Assembly (NCBI GenBank): GCA_914767715.1
Contig: OU612075.1
Span: forward strand, 14,448,001-14,508,000
Direction: 5' to 3'
Length of the DNA stretch: 60,000 bases
Source of the DNA: Membranipora membranacea
Taxonomy: Eukaryota; Bryozoa; Gymnolaemata; Cheilostomatida; Membraniporidae
A program made the position numbers and the translations under genes. The notes beneath the pieces were generated by a model. The model had not been told where the DNA came from and ran no database searches. It was given only the letters and a program-made list of their open reading frames with translations. Positions 47,791 through 59,787 of this stretch are shown piece by piece (positions within the stretch are counted from its first letter, which is position 1; every line of letters starts with the position of its first letter).

Positions 47791-49155
47791 GTAAGCTATT
47801 GTCCCACCCTCTCTGATGTCATATTTTGGGAGTTATGTCCCTTCTAAACTTCATAATTGAAAGCGGTTAACTCCAAAGTATCGACACCGTTATTCCACAG
47901 AATTTACGACAAACTACCTGGTTATTTTAAGCAGGGTCACAGTGAGTTGACTTGATTTTCTTCACTTGAACATCTTGAGCTTTGTTCACAATACAACACT
48001 TCGCAGATGGACACATGGAACCCAAATGGATGAACAGCCAGAGAGGCAGATGCCATAGAGAGGGCTCTTGTTATGGCCATCCTAGCTCACGAACCCCAGA
48101 TCTTGAGTCACTAACCCCAGGTTCATACCAATAGCTGTAATGTGGCTCATTGGTAAGGCTACTTTGGCTGTCAGTGACTGGTAAGTCTATGTATTCTAAT
48201 GTCGGTGTTATCCAGCCTGTCTTGACAAGCTGGATTACACCTGTTCCATCCATCCTGATTTCTTCATCAGCGAGATTGTTTGTCTGATAAGTGTTTGGGT
48301 GATAATTGGAAGTCGCCGAATTAACCTGCATACTAATATCTCATCAATCATCAAGGTCATGATGTTCTTTGAGACGGCCATCTCTGTCATGTAAAAACCT
48401 CATGCGCCACAACAATGCTCGGATTGGAAAGTAGCTAAGAAAACTACCAAACCGTTTGTGAGCCAGAATGCACTAATTTAGTTTCAGGCGTCATACCGTA
48501 TGTGTAGGATTGACCAGGTCAACTGTGCTAACACACAATGGTTATTTTAAAATGAACAGTTATAAAATAATATATTAAATTCTAACTCTTTCTTTTTATT
48601 TCTACTTAGATGGAGTCCCTCAACCAATCATTCACCTGTCTTCTATTACTGTAACCTGTGCAATATAGATAAGGGCAGATCATCGATGGACTGTTTGAAA
48701 GACAATACCCCAACCTCAATATCAATCAGTGGATCGAAGCAAATATGAGGAGTACATCGCCACACAAAATCCAAAGTGAGTGTCTAAAAGTAGATTATAT
48801 TTATTTGTTAATAAGCTGTTTGGTCTATGTATAGTGATGTTAGTCTGTTGTACTCCACATAGTGTAAAATTATATAAAAAACCAGTTATTACATTTGAAT
48901 GATAAAATTGTCTAGGTTAAACAGCCAGCAGTTGTCAGTCTGGTCTTTGGTTCGTGATCACAATATGCTGATGCATGGTGATCTGCCAATTTCCGCCGTT
49001 GATCAGTCCCTTTTTGCGCAAAATCTTTACATGCGCTTCCCCACCAGCATAGGCATATTCACACTTCTCCATGACATATTTACACAACACTTTCAGGACT
49101 TGATTATGCCTGTATGTCATAATATTATACCTGTATACAAAATAGATTAAATATT
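47791..49155. other. Stretch without a recognisable gene
   Basis: An 86-codon minus-strand open frame (48331-48071) has no recognised motif. A short phrase near 48670-48780 (QYPNLNINQWIEANMRS in one frame) may be a decayed C-terminal piece of a transposase. Nothing else seen. Confidence 0.35.
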
Positions 49156-49334
49156 GGGAGTTGTTCCACTAATGTCAGAGGGGGGATAACAAACACCTGT
49201 ATAGTGATTATAAAATCTAACTAATATGAGGAGTTGTTCCCCTAATGTCAAAGAGAAGATAATTAACACCCGTATCGGAATGAGAAAATCTAGCTTATTT
49301 GGAGTTGTCCCCCTAATATCAGAGGGGAGATAAT
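49156..49334. repeat. ~68-bp repeat cluster, right copy
   Basis: Three units with GGAGTTGTYCCCCTAATRTC and a following AGAGGGGAGATAA, in the same orientation as the cluster at 44567-44710. Confidence 0.75.
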
Positions 49335-52300
49335 AGTAACCAATATCACCCCTTTTTACTCGACTATTTATTTATTTGATGGGAAATGGTGAAATATGAG
49401 CTATATTACCTGTTATAACTGCAGTGAAAGGTTTTTCTTTACATCTTATATTCACGACTGTGAACTAAAAATGCTCATAAGATCAGTAATTGTAATCACT
49501 GTCTCATATTCTATCAGTAGTGTGTATGACTAAGCATGAAACATTACATATTGTTATTTTTCCTTCCAGAGTAATTCATGGGCACAAAGCCCTTGTGAAG
49601 AACTAGAAGTGAACTTCTTAGTCAAACAGTCAGAGTATGAGGTCGAACTCCATCCAACCATCCAGGCTTCTCTTAGAATCCAGGTCTAGGTAAGAGTTGA
49701 GTGTTTGGTAATCAGTAGCTGTCTTTTGGCTGTCTATAGACAAGATTGACTGGTATTTATCTAAACCACAGACTCAATAATAACCTAGACATGACATTAC
49801 ATGAAGCATTAGCGTTGAGGCATCGAGGCATTTTATTGTGGGCTATGTAACGACATTGGATGGGGTAGTAGCATGAAGACCATGAGTATCGAAAATTGCT
49901 ACTTACTTTATCTAAATCAATTGAGTGGGACAAAAAAATCGTGCAACATTAAACCTGGTTATTTCAGAACCACACTGCTGGGAAAAAATACTGTACTAGA
50001 AAGCTGATCTGAGAGTTAGGAGAGATGACATGAGCTCACATCACATCAGAGAGGAATATTGGCTGTAGTGTGACTTGCATACCAATTGTTACCTACCTGA
50101 TCAAGGATAAGAATATGTTTGATATCATGAGTGCTGATACAAATGCCAACCAGGATTCAGTTGCTATGCTCTTTGTGACTGTCAATTGCATTGAGTATTG
50201 TACTTGTGGTTGTTATGTTTATAGGCTATTGATGCAAGCTACTCTCAGATTTCCACCAGTGAACTACTAAAGAGATTCTCTTAGGACCTAATGTAATCTG
50301 ATCGTCTTCTTCTAGCTTCCATGTTTGACATAATGAAGGTGGGTGATACTTTAGGGACTCTTGACTAAAAGCTTCTTCGTTATTAATAGACTGTTTGCCT
50401 GGCACCGCATTAGAATAGGTCTTGCTGAAGATGAGTATTTTACTGTTAACCATGATTTCAAATGGTTGTCAATTCTAATAAAGTGTTGCTATTGCCGATG
50501 TCAATAAATCCGCAATTATATACTACCATATCCGCTATAATGTTGGGGTTACCCACTTTAATGATCAAGGGGGGCACAACTTGCTAGTTATTACTTTGAC
50601 ACAATCCTTGTCCACCTTCGATAATGATCATAAGGTCACAAGCTGACTTTGATTAAATGATATCTGCACCATCGCCTCCATGTTTTTTCTCAGCAGCTGG
50701 TTGTATATACTTGAAACTTTATTCATGTTGCATGTTTATATTTGACTCACACTTTGGAAAATATTGGTAGTGTAGTGATTTTTTTTTAAAATGTTTATTG
50801 ACAAGCAATCTTCATCATTAAAATGATGTTCTTCCTATTGTGCCAAGATAAATCAATAATAAATAAATATGGAATAAATAAATAACGAAGAAATATGGAA
50901 GATAAAGACTGACAATGAAAATGGTTATGTCTTAGACATGTAATGCATAAATGCATATTGTCGGAATAACTTTAAATTGTTTGCAGTGATAGGGCTAAAT
51001 CTGGATGGTATTAACTCTAAATCCCCTAACCTTATTCGCTTTTCCTATCACTATGTTACCACTGTTTTTCAGACATTCCAGTCGATCAAATACAGGTTAT
51101 TTTGAGTCTTCGCTGTCGGTACAAATGGATATTCAAGACTTCTGTGACAATTCAGTTGAGATTGTTTAGTAGTTTGCTGGAGTACAAAAGGTATTGCAAG
51201 GTCAACCTTGATTACTTGAACTGAAAAGTATGAATATGATACCCCTACAACCTTCTTTCGCTCCAGAACATCATCTTACTTGATCTCTTCATCTGTTCGT
51301 AGTTTTGAAAGATATCAAATATATAGGATAACAGTACAAAGTCGCTGACCAAAATAAAAACTGCGAAATCAATGGGCAGGATGGAGCTTGGCGAGCATAT
51401 CACGGGACTTTGAACTGTTATCCTATATACATGATATTGTCAACAACTACAAGCAGATAAAGTTATGAAGTTAGATGATGTTCTGATGCTGACTGGAGAG
51501 GAGCAATATTATATGCTTAGCACAATCTGTACACAAAGTAGAGCAGTCTGAAGTTAGTGTATAAATGAAAATTGCTTGGATTTATAACTGACTCTACATG
51601 CTTTTATTGTCAGGTGCTAGACATGTTTAAACCAGAAGATATTAGGGACATCAGAAGATAAGCCTCTCTCCAACCCGCTTGTATTACTATTATGTTGGCA
51701 AGAAATCACTGACATATCCAGACACTAGAGACAAGAGCTGTCAGAAATATCTGCTAATTTTTATGGTAGGTTTCAAGCATAGAAATCTAGAGAATGGTGC
51801 CTACATTGTTTTTGCAGGTTTCGTTATTACTGGTTAGACAGTATCAGTGGTTTCTTGAATGCTAGAAGATTTTTTATCAAAATTTGATCTATTTTATGCT
51901 CAAATATGCATTTATGAGAGTATTTTTATATATTTTATTCAGCTTATGTGTCATTGCCTTTGAAAGTCAGTTCCATAATGGTTGCAATTTTGGTGCCAAG
52001 GTACAGTTTGAAGGAGTTGTACTCTCATTTCGCTATACGGCAAATATCAGGCTTCAAATAGATAGCCAATTAACTAATTTTAACCAGTACTTTCAGAGTA
52101 GTCTGTCCAGTTTATTATTGAAAAAAACCCTACCTCCTGGTTTCTTATTTGAACTCTCTGCCTGACAGTCCAACTCTACTAGAGCTGGGCTGCCAGGCAC
52201 GAAGCTTATTTAAGCCACAAAAACACAGTTGTCAGAAATTTGGTAGCTGACCTAGCCACAAATCCACAGCAGCCTACCCCTACTGTGAAGTACATGTAAG

Positions 52301-53310
52301 TCCAACCTTTGTCTTGGCATTGTCATCAGCAGATGGTCATGTGTAGACTATTTTCTATCACGACTCAGGACTTGTGCCAAACTCTATCACAATTGTCTAC
52401 TGTCCCAAACTCCCTGCTGCCAGCATCCATTTGCAACCACATGCGTTTGCATGTGTTAGTACTGATGATGAAGTGGTGACCTTAAATTACATACGTATTT
52501 GAAAATAAGTCACATCGTTCCTATCTCTGTTTTAGTAAGATACTATTTAGAGCTGCTGAACCCTACTTATATCCGGTAACTAGCAGGATGAAGAGACCAT
52601 CCCGTGTGATGAAAGTGAGAAGAAATCCTTTATAGATGGTATTAAAAAAGTGCCATTAATCATCAATTTATATGGAAATATTTCAAGCTTTTTTTGCTCT
52701 TGTGTCTTGAAATCTCAATTTCGAATTATGATGCTATTTATGTTGATTTTCACAATAGATCAAAGTATAACATGTTTCTTTTGTATATGCAGTATTTCTT
52801 CAGTTTTCTATGAATCTTTCACCAGTATATCAAGTTTTCTTTGACTCGAATTGAATTGGTAGAGTATTTACAGCTCAAAATACTGTTGTTTTGGCGTGCA
52901 CCCATTTTTAATATTTTTTCATAAGCTTTTCAATTTGTTATGTTCTGTTTTATGAAATTCAATTTGTATGCTGTTTTAAAACTGATTAAGAAAACCCAAT
53001 ATATGTACTATAAGACTAAATTTTCAAATCATAAACAGTCATGTGCCATGTACATCAACTCGAATGCCATGCAATACTCAAGAATCTTCTTTTTATTTGA
53101 TGACACCATCCCGCTATATAATTAATAGAATAATCTGTGTAGTATAGAATATTTTGAATTCGAATATGAATTAATAATAACTTGGAAGTAATAATTGAGC
53201 TTAATATCTCACTAGTTTAGTTGAGGTTGCTGCTATATGACTGATACTAGCGCTTCTTGTGTCTCTTACCTATGGGAGGTATCAGACCAAGCTTTGGCGT
53301 GCAGGGAACT
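49335..53310. other. Long stretch without a recognisable gene
   Basis: About 4 kb of AT-rich DNA. Frames are short; no splice-linked coding motif, tandem array or terminal inverted repeat was identified. Confidence 0.45.
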
Positions 53311-53317
53311 CAACAAC

Positions 53318-53394
53318 TACGGTAGTGTAGTGGTAAGGGCGTCGGACCCGTGATCAAGGGCTTACTGATCATGAGTTCAATCCCCAGCCAGAAC
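53318..53394 (+). repeat. tRNA-like sequence (SINE head or pseudogene)
   Basis: GGTAGTGTAGTGGTAAGGGC serves as an A box and GAGTTCAATCCCC as a degenerate B box, about 77 nt in total. The stems between do not fold cleanly. It is followed by a GGTGATGG-rich stretch to about 53610. Confidence 0.5.
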
Positions 53395-53929
53395 ACTACC
53401 ATTCTTCTTCATTTCAGGTGTTGTGCTGGTAAGGCAGGCTGATGGTGATGGTGAGAGGGTGAGGTGGTGGCATAGTGAGCTGATGTGTTGGTGGTGTTTG
53501 TTGTATGTTGTTCGTTGTATATTGTTCGTTACCATATTTCAGGGTGTCAGAGAGTCAGCAGGTGATGGTGAGATGTTGACAGGAGCAGCAGGTAGTAGTG
53601 GTTGGTGAGGCGTGGATGAGAATACTGTGCGGTTATGGAACACTGCCGAACATGAGTGGGGAAGTTTTAGTAAAATTGTGTAGTTATACTTATTAAAAAA
53701 AATTCAAAAGTCTGGTTTTGTTTTGTTTTGAGGAGGGGTCCGACTGTCGCAGTCGCCTACTGCCTCTGTTCCCTCTGCTGGCTGCTCCTCACCCACCTGC
53801 TCAACCTTACTCTCTCCTGCTCCTGCTGGGCCTCGATCCACTCCTATCCTGCTTGCTGTCTGTCCACGAGTACCATCCCTCCACCTTGCCGGCGTCAACA
53901 CCTTGTCAGTAAAGGTTTTAGTTATACCT

Positions 53930-54970
53930 GAAACCTCTGCACGAAGACGTCTAAAATGTGTCACATTGTTTGCGGGAATCGAACCCGCAACCAACGTGGT
54001 TACAATCCACAACTCTTACCATCAGGCCATTCAGCTACGTTGCTAATACATCTCAGGTTAATCCATGTGATATCTGAAACCTACGTCTGAAGACGTCTAA
54101 AATGTGTCACCTGCTATTTGCTGGAATCGAACCCCCAACCAACGAGGTTACAATCCACATCTCTTACCATCAGGCCATTCAGCTACTGTTGCTAAACATC
54201 TCAGGTTAATCCATGTGATATCTGAAACCTACGCCTGAAGACGTCTAAAATGTGTCACCTGCTGGAGCTGGAATCGAACCCGCAACCAAAGAGGTTACAA
54301 TCCACAACTCTTACCATCAGGCCATTCAGCTACTGTTGCTAAACATCTCAGGTTAATCCATGTGATATCTGAAACCTCCGCATGAAGACATCTAAAATGT
54401 GTCACCTGCTAGATGCTGGAATCGAACCCGCAACCAAAGAGGTTACAATCCACAACTCTTACCATCAGGCCATTCAGCTACTGTTGCTAATACATCTCAG
54501 GTTAATCCATGTGATATCTGAAACCTCCGCATGAAATCATCTAAAATGTGTCACCTGCTAGAAGCTGGAATCGAACCCGCAACCAAAGAGGTTACAACCC
54601 GCAACCAAAGAGGTTACAATCCACAACTCTTACCATCAGGCTATTCGGTTACTGTTGCTAATACATCTCAGGTTAATCCATGTGATATCTGAAACCTCCG
54701 CATGAAGACATCTAAAATGTGTCACCTGCTAGATGCTGGAATCGAACCCGCAACCAAAGAGGTTACAATCCACAACTCTTACCATCAGGCCATTCAGCTA
54801 CTGTTGCTAATACATCTCAGGTTAATCCATGTGATATCTGAAACCTCCGCATGAAGACATCTAAAATGTGTCACCTGCTAGATGCTGGAATCGAACCTGC
54901 AACCAAAGAGGTTACAATCCACAACTCTTACCACCACGTCATTCAGCTTCTGCTGCTTATAGGTCTCAGG
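53930..54970 (-). repeat. Tandem array of tRNA-like units (~148-bp satellite)
   Basis: Seven direct copies with period about 147-150 bp (one is about 21 bp longer through a local duplication at 54575-54615). On the minus strand each holds TAGCTGAATGGCCTGATGG (A-box-like), the loop GGATTGTAACC and GGTTCGATTCC (B box; exact in most). Unit 1 (about 54044-53973) keeps a paired anticodon stem and a loop reading TGT (Thr by position) and a perfect T stem; the acceptor stem does not pair. Later units have lost the anticodon stem. The linker carries ATCTGAAACCTCCGCATGAA and GTCACCTGCTAG. These are tRNA pseudogenes spread by tandem duplication. Confidence 0.82.
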
Positions 54971-55097
54971 TTAAACAATCTGATATCTGAGGTGTAAAAA
55001 ATAAGAATTAAAACCCGATACCTCCTAACTGCTTGAACTGGGAATGGAATTCAAGTCCACATCTCTTGTGCCAAGAGCTGGAGTTGAACCCGATCCA

Positions 55098-55312
55098 CAC
55101 ACAATCCACAACAAAAAAATATCATTAATATTACAATTGAAAATCTCACAAAGGCGCTGCCTGAACTAGTCATCCGAATATTGGAGAGTGTTGTCATACC
55201 TGCAGATCTCCGGGATGACAACGCTGTGACAATATTCAAGACAGGAATCAATTCTGACATTGTGGATCTAACAAACAAGGATGCAAGAGCCTTACTTCTG
55301 ATGCGCTATAAG
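55098..55312 (+). mobile_element. LINE relic C, N-terminal reverse-transcriptase fragment
   Basis: One plus frame gives ILESVVIPADLRDDNAVTIF followed by KTG, the RT block before the polymerase core (usually ...P..L..A.V.PI.K.G). It ends in stops within about 70 codons. Confidence 0.55.
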
Positions 55313-55514
55313 GTTTGTTGCCGATGAAAAAGGCATCAGGGGATGGGAAATAGTATATTCAGAAAAACACTCTGCAAAAGTTACCTTCTCCTATCGGTAT
55401 GGCATCGAGCAGATCCCCTGCATGTATTAAAATCAAATTTTGGAAATCTTTTTAAAATTTGTCATGGATTGGTTTAAAATAAAATCAACAAGAGGGCTCA
55501 TCAACCAGCTTTGG

Positions 55515-56160
55515 TTACACAACTAGCAACCAGGTATCGCATTTCAAAAAACGGTGATAAAGGATGAAGAAGGGTCTTTTCTGGACATGGTTTGGTGATA
55601 AATTGTGTGTAAAATGTGAGTGAGGTTTGTTGTCTGAAAAAGGTCGACAGAGTTGTAGTAAGGTTACTGCTTTTTTTACTTTTCTATAGCTATAGGAGAC
55701 ATTGTTGTACCATGTTAGCCTGTCATTGAGGATAAAACCTGATAATTCTGTTTCATGGTTACGCAACGACCCCCTCCCATCACAAAACAAGGAGAACCCC
55801 CCACAGACACAGAAGTAAATGGGAGTTATTCATGCTGAGTACCATCTGCTTAGTGGAGCACCATCATAAGTTCTTGTTACAATTGAATCGCATTAATAAT
55901 AATATTGGAACACAATTTATAATGACCTGTCATCTGCATAGCAAAGCATGTTGCAAACAAAAGAAGTTTAAAAAGGTCCTTGATATAAATCAAGAATGGA
56001 GTTGTTACGATTATTGAGCCTTGGAAGGATTCTTCCCTAATGAAAAGTGCAGTTTGGGATAGTGCATTCAGCAGCAGTTTCCAATTTTTTGGGATAACAT
56101 ATTGTTGTTTACCCAATCATAGGTCTCATTGAAATACATGAACATAAAAGAGATTCTGTT
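55515..56160 (-). mobile_element. LINE relic D, reverse-transcriptase core to thumb
   Basis: Minus strand: FLIYIKDL in one frame, then LCYADDRSL with YADD coded at 55940-55929, then SGFILNDRLTWYNN and KKAVTLLQLCRPFSDN (55790-55515). The order is that of a non-LTR reverse transcriptase; frames change at least twice, so it is dead. Confidence 0.72.
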
Positions 56161-56366
56161 GCACTTCATTTTGAATTCTAGACAGTCATAGCCATCAGGA
56201 ATTTTGGAAAGGAACTTTGGAAAGCTTTACTGTGTTCATATAAAAAGTAAAGAACTATTTTCGGGTTTTCCAGTTTAAGCTTTCATTGGTATTGAACTGC
56301 AATGATCTCCTGGATGTATTTAAACAAGTCTTTCGTTACCTAAGGGTATATTGAATAAAAACAATG

Positions 56367-56440
56367 TGACAGAAGTGGGATTTGAACCCACGCCTACAAG
56401 AGTAGACTGCCACCTGAGCGTTAGACCTTGATTTTGGAGT
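56367..56440 (-). pseudogene. tRNA-Leu pseudogene (deleted anticodon stem)
   Basis: Minus strand ends TAGGCGTGGGTTCAAATCCC then ACTTCTGTCA, a perfect T arm with intact B box, preceded by the variable arm and GGTCTAAC of the D arm. About six bases of the anticodon arm are missing and the 5' acceptor strand is replaced. Confidence 0.65.
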
Positions 56441-56775
56441 CATCAGTCGCTCATAATAGTACATAGTTATCCAACCGAAACACTTTTTTCAATCCTTATC
56501 TCTAAACGATGACCTGTAATAATGATTAGATAAGAAATGTTACACTTAGGCTACGTTTGCAACCAGTCACGGTCAGCCTTGAAGTAAAAAAATGAATCAC
56601 TTAACTCCAGATTTTACAGATGAGGGATACCATTAAGTGACTAAATTGATAGTTTATAAACTCGGTGATAACTCCAAAAATCATTCCAATATTCCTCACT
56701 AGTCTACAAAAAATATAAATGCAAATTCTTATAAAAACATAATTTTAAAGAGATGAGGAGCATTTATGATGATTT

Positions 56776-58310
56776 GCATCAGTCAAATACCTTGGTGTGC
56801 ACTTTGACCAAAAATTGACCTGGTCTTACCATTTTGTTACATCCAAAATTGGCAAAGCCTTGAAAACTCTATGAGATGGGGCCTCGGACCCACCCAACTG
56901 CTACGGGTCCTGCAAAGCATTATCCACCCTTTATTCCTTCACAGCATTATTGTATGGTGGGAAGCAACCAAAACCAACCATATTACTGAAATATCCAAAA
57001 TAAATAGATCAGCCCTAATGTCGGCAACAGGAGCCTTTAGAACTACCCCCACCTTTGCTTTAGAGATCATCCTAAACATCCCTCCCCTTGAGATAAAGGC
57101 CCAGCAGTTTGCCATTAACAGCTGGTACAGACTGATCAGAACAGGCATAACACCCCAACCAAATCTTGGCCACCATAAAATACATACACTAATGATGGAA
57201 TCAACCAGTACATCCACTCATCCATCCGATTTCACAAGTAAACAACTTATCTTCCCAAGTGATAAAGTCAATTTTTTTATACCCAGCGAAAGAGCAGTGG
57301 CTTGAGGAAAAAGTCGACACTAACAAATATGATGTATGCTCCTACACTGATGGGTCATCCAATGAACTGGGGGTTGTAGTGGGCATGTTCACCAAGGTAA
57401 AGGATGAAGATGCTGATCTCCAAAATGCAAACCAAAATGTTTCTATTTCACTATCTGTTACATTAACTGTTTTTCAATCTGAAATGCTTGCAATAGCCAC
57501 TGCTGCTGCTAGTCTCTTGCAACATGATTGTAAAATGCTTTCCATTATATCTGATAGCAGATCAGCGCTACAATCCCTTCAAAACCCAGCAATGAGAACT
57601 AAGACCAAACTACACTGTATGAAAAGTATAAACCAACTGGCCCAAACTAACCATGTAGACCTCTTATGGGTGCCTGGTCTCACAGGTATCCAGGGTAATA
57701 AGTGGGCGGAGGAACTCGCTAACATTGGTGCAGCACTTGACACCATGGGTCCTGACCCTGTTCCTCCAATTCCTTTAAGCTAAATAAAAGCTCAAACAAA
57801 GCAATGGATGCAGGAACAGGTGCATTCAAAGTGGCTCCAAACCCAAAAATGTAAAGGCACTAATGGATTTTTGCTCACCCTGAATATGAAGAGCCTTTCA
57901 AAATTACCAAATCTACGCAAACCACTCATCTCACACACAATCAACACAATCACAGGCCATGGACAGTTCAGGTATCACCTGACTAAATTAAGATTAGCCG
58001 ATGAGCCCTCTTGTCCTGGCTGTGGTGCGGACCAGGATGACCATATTCGCTATGTTTACCATTGTCCCAAATACGATAGCATTAGACAATTTCCAAAAAC
58101 CATTCACACTCTGGATAAACCATCTTTCATCCAGGAAACCAAAATACGCATCAAGGTTCCAGATCTTGTTGACTTGATTCGTCAGTCATGTAAGTTTGAT
58201 AACTACTAGATGCAAGAGCAAACTTGCTTTCCGGGCCTCTGAGTACCTGTACCTGTACTCTGATAATATAATCATGTTGTTTTATCCCCCATTGAAGACA
58301 AGACAAGACA
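56776..58310 (+). mobile_element. LINE relic E with RNase H domain (I-like clade)
   Basis: Begins in the RT thumb (VKYLGVHFDQKLTW), shifts frame at about 56870, continues with LFLHSIIVWWEATKTN, and then 57259-57780 encodes an RNase H domain: YTDGSSNE (first Asp), FQSEMLAI (Glu), ISDSRSALQSL (Asp) and WVPGLTGIQGNKWAEELAN, where the usual catalytic His of the H-x-G-x-x-GN-x-x-AD motif is altered. A second shift leads to the C-terminal CPGCGADQDDHIRYVYHCP zinc knuckle-like motif and a stop at 58207. The tail carries GACAAGACAAGACAAGAT at about 58300. 5' truncated, inactive. Confidence 0.88.
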
Positions 58311-58354
58311 AGATGATTTGTATAAACTCAGTGCCTGATAACTCCAACAAATAA

Positions 58355-58442
58355 ATCAGGATGGCTGAGTGGTCTAAGGTGCTGCGTTCAGGTCGCAGTA
58401 TACTCTTGTAGGCATTGGTTGGGTCAAATCCCACTTCTGACA
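58355..58442 (+). tRNA. tRNA-Leu (anticodon CAG), nearly complete, possibly pseudogene
   Basis: 88 nt. Acceptor strand (A)TCAGGA pairs with TTCTGA(C) except the first pair. D arm TGGCTGAGTGGTCTAAGGT; anticodon arm CTGCG-TTCAGGT-CGCAG gives CAG (Leu); variable arm TAC-TCTT-GTA. The T arm carries two changes (TTGGGTCAAATCC instead of TGGGTTCAAATCC), which breaks the B box, so expression is doubtful. Confidence 0.6.
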
Positions 58443-58639
58443 CAGTAGTTTTACTCTAATATACCCGTAAGATAATGACACCACATGCCAGTAAGCCCTC
58501 TCGGATTATTTAAGCTGCTTTCTGCTTTTCTGCTTTTTCTTAAATACATATTTCTATATTGCGTGTATTGCATTTTTCTCCACTGTGTATTTATCTCTAT
58601 AGCATTTTCTTCTATCGCATATTGTTTCATGAATGTGAA

Positions 58640-59160
58640 ATCTTGTTTTTTTTAATACTTTTATTGGCATCATAATCATTTTGAAGAAAAAAAAAGATTT
58701 TCGTTATGTGCCAAGAGAAGAGAGAGAAAAAAAACAATATGTAAAGGTAAGTGAATTGAGCTAATAGTTGTTGGAGAGATGATGGATAAGTTGTCTTTTA
58801 AAAGTTGATGGAGTATTTGATGACCTAATAAATCTTGGCAGAGAGTTAAAAACAATGACAATAGATGTTTTTAAATGGTCTGAAGGATTGAAATTTAAAT
58901 ATTTGTCTCTTGAAGGGCACCTGGGTTCATCTTTTATAAAAATAACAGTAATATACTCAGGGCACTGATTAACTAAAATTCGGTGTGCATATTTAGAACA
59001 AAAATGTGTAATATGGGTAAAGGGAGAATAGAAAGTCTCTTACACAGATTTGTTGCGGATGAAAGTACAGGAGGCAGAAAATAAACATTGGCAATGACTC
59101 TTATTGCAGTCTTTTTATGCATAAATACAAACTGTGAAATATATTCGATTATATGTTCAA
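58640..59160 (-). mobile_element. LINE relic F, ORF2 C-terminus
   Basis: Minus strand frame (about 59040-58740) reads YAHRILVNQCPEYITVIF, then FNSLPRFIRSSNTPSTFKRQ and LIHHLSNNY before a stop: the characteristic end of CR1-group ORF2. The 3' side ends near a poly-A-like tract around 58648. The 5' part to about 59900 may be older sequence of the same copy but shows no clear motif. Confidence 0.7.
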
Positions 59161-59715
59161 TAGATAATTCTCAATTTTGGCTGAAAAGTTTTGGAAAAAG
59201 TGGTTTTATTTTCTTCAATGTCAGAGAAGTTTGAGTTGAGGAGAATACAACAGACCTTGTTCTTTGATGGCAAAGTTAGCAAGGTTAGTCTTAGTACTAA
59301 TCTCTTGTGGGTAGTGCGGGCTACTAAGTCGTGATGTAGAATCTGAAATCCTCATTATAGTCCACCTCCTTATCTCCCAGTCTGATCATCAAAGCTCAAC
59401 CTGTTGTAAAAAAACAGTAATTAATAGTACATCGCTCATAAATAATGGTTTGTATAGTATTACAGCATTTTTTACATCTTATTGTCGACCTAAGGTGAAT
59501 GTCCTACATAATTTTGGTATTGGTTACTTTTAATTTTCAGATACTTTGGATAGGAGCCAGGATACTGTAAGTAATAATGCGATGGACTGTACTTTGAACA
59601 CTGAATTTCAGCACTAATAATACCTGTTACTTGATTTACTATGTGATCTAGGGTCAGCCTAATTGGTAGATAATTTAAAATAATAATAGCAGTTTTCTGC
59701 CCCTGCACATATAAA

Positions 59716-59787
59716 GGTTCGATGGTGTAATGGTTAGCACTCAGGACTCTGAATCCTGCGATCCGAGTTCAAATCCTTTTGCTACTC
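59716..59787 (+). pseudogene. tRNA-Gln (CTG) with broken 3' end
   Basis: GGTTCGATGGTGTAATGGTT then AGCACTCAGGACTCTGAATC: canonical D arm and anticodon arm CAGGA-CTCTGAA-TCCTG (CTG, Gln), followed by CCGAGTTCAAATC (B box intact). The 3' half of the T stem and the acceptor (CTTTTGCTACT) do not pair with the 5' strands. Likely a truncated pseudogene or SINE head. Confidence 0.65.

Noticed and set aside
52200-52620. Possible host exons near AG-GT borders
   Set aside because: Frames contain stops and no splice-compatible coding pair with a recognisable motif was found.
53704-54012. Minus-strand 102-codon frame and overlapping plus frames
   Set aside because: They cross the first tRNA-like unit and a low-complexity CT-rich stretch; no domain, and frames on both strands are open for compositional reasons.
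53930-54970. CRISPR-like array
   Set aside because: Units are about 148 bp of continuous similar sequence with tRNA features and no unique spacers; the context is eukaryotic.
59716-59787. Functional tRNA-Gln gene
   Set aside because: The D and anticodon arms are perfect, but the T stem and acceptor do not close.
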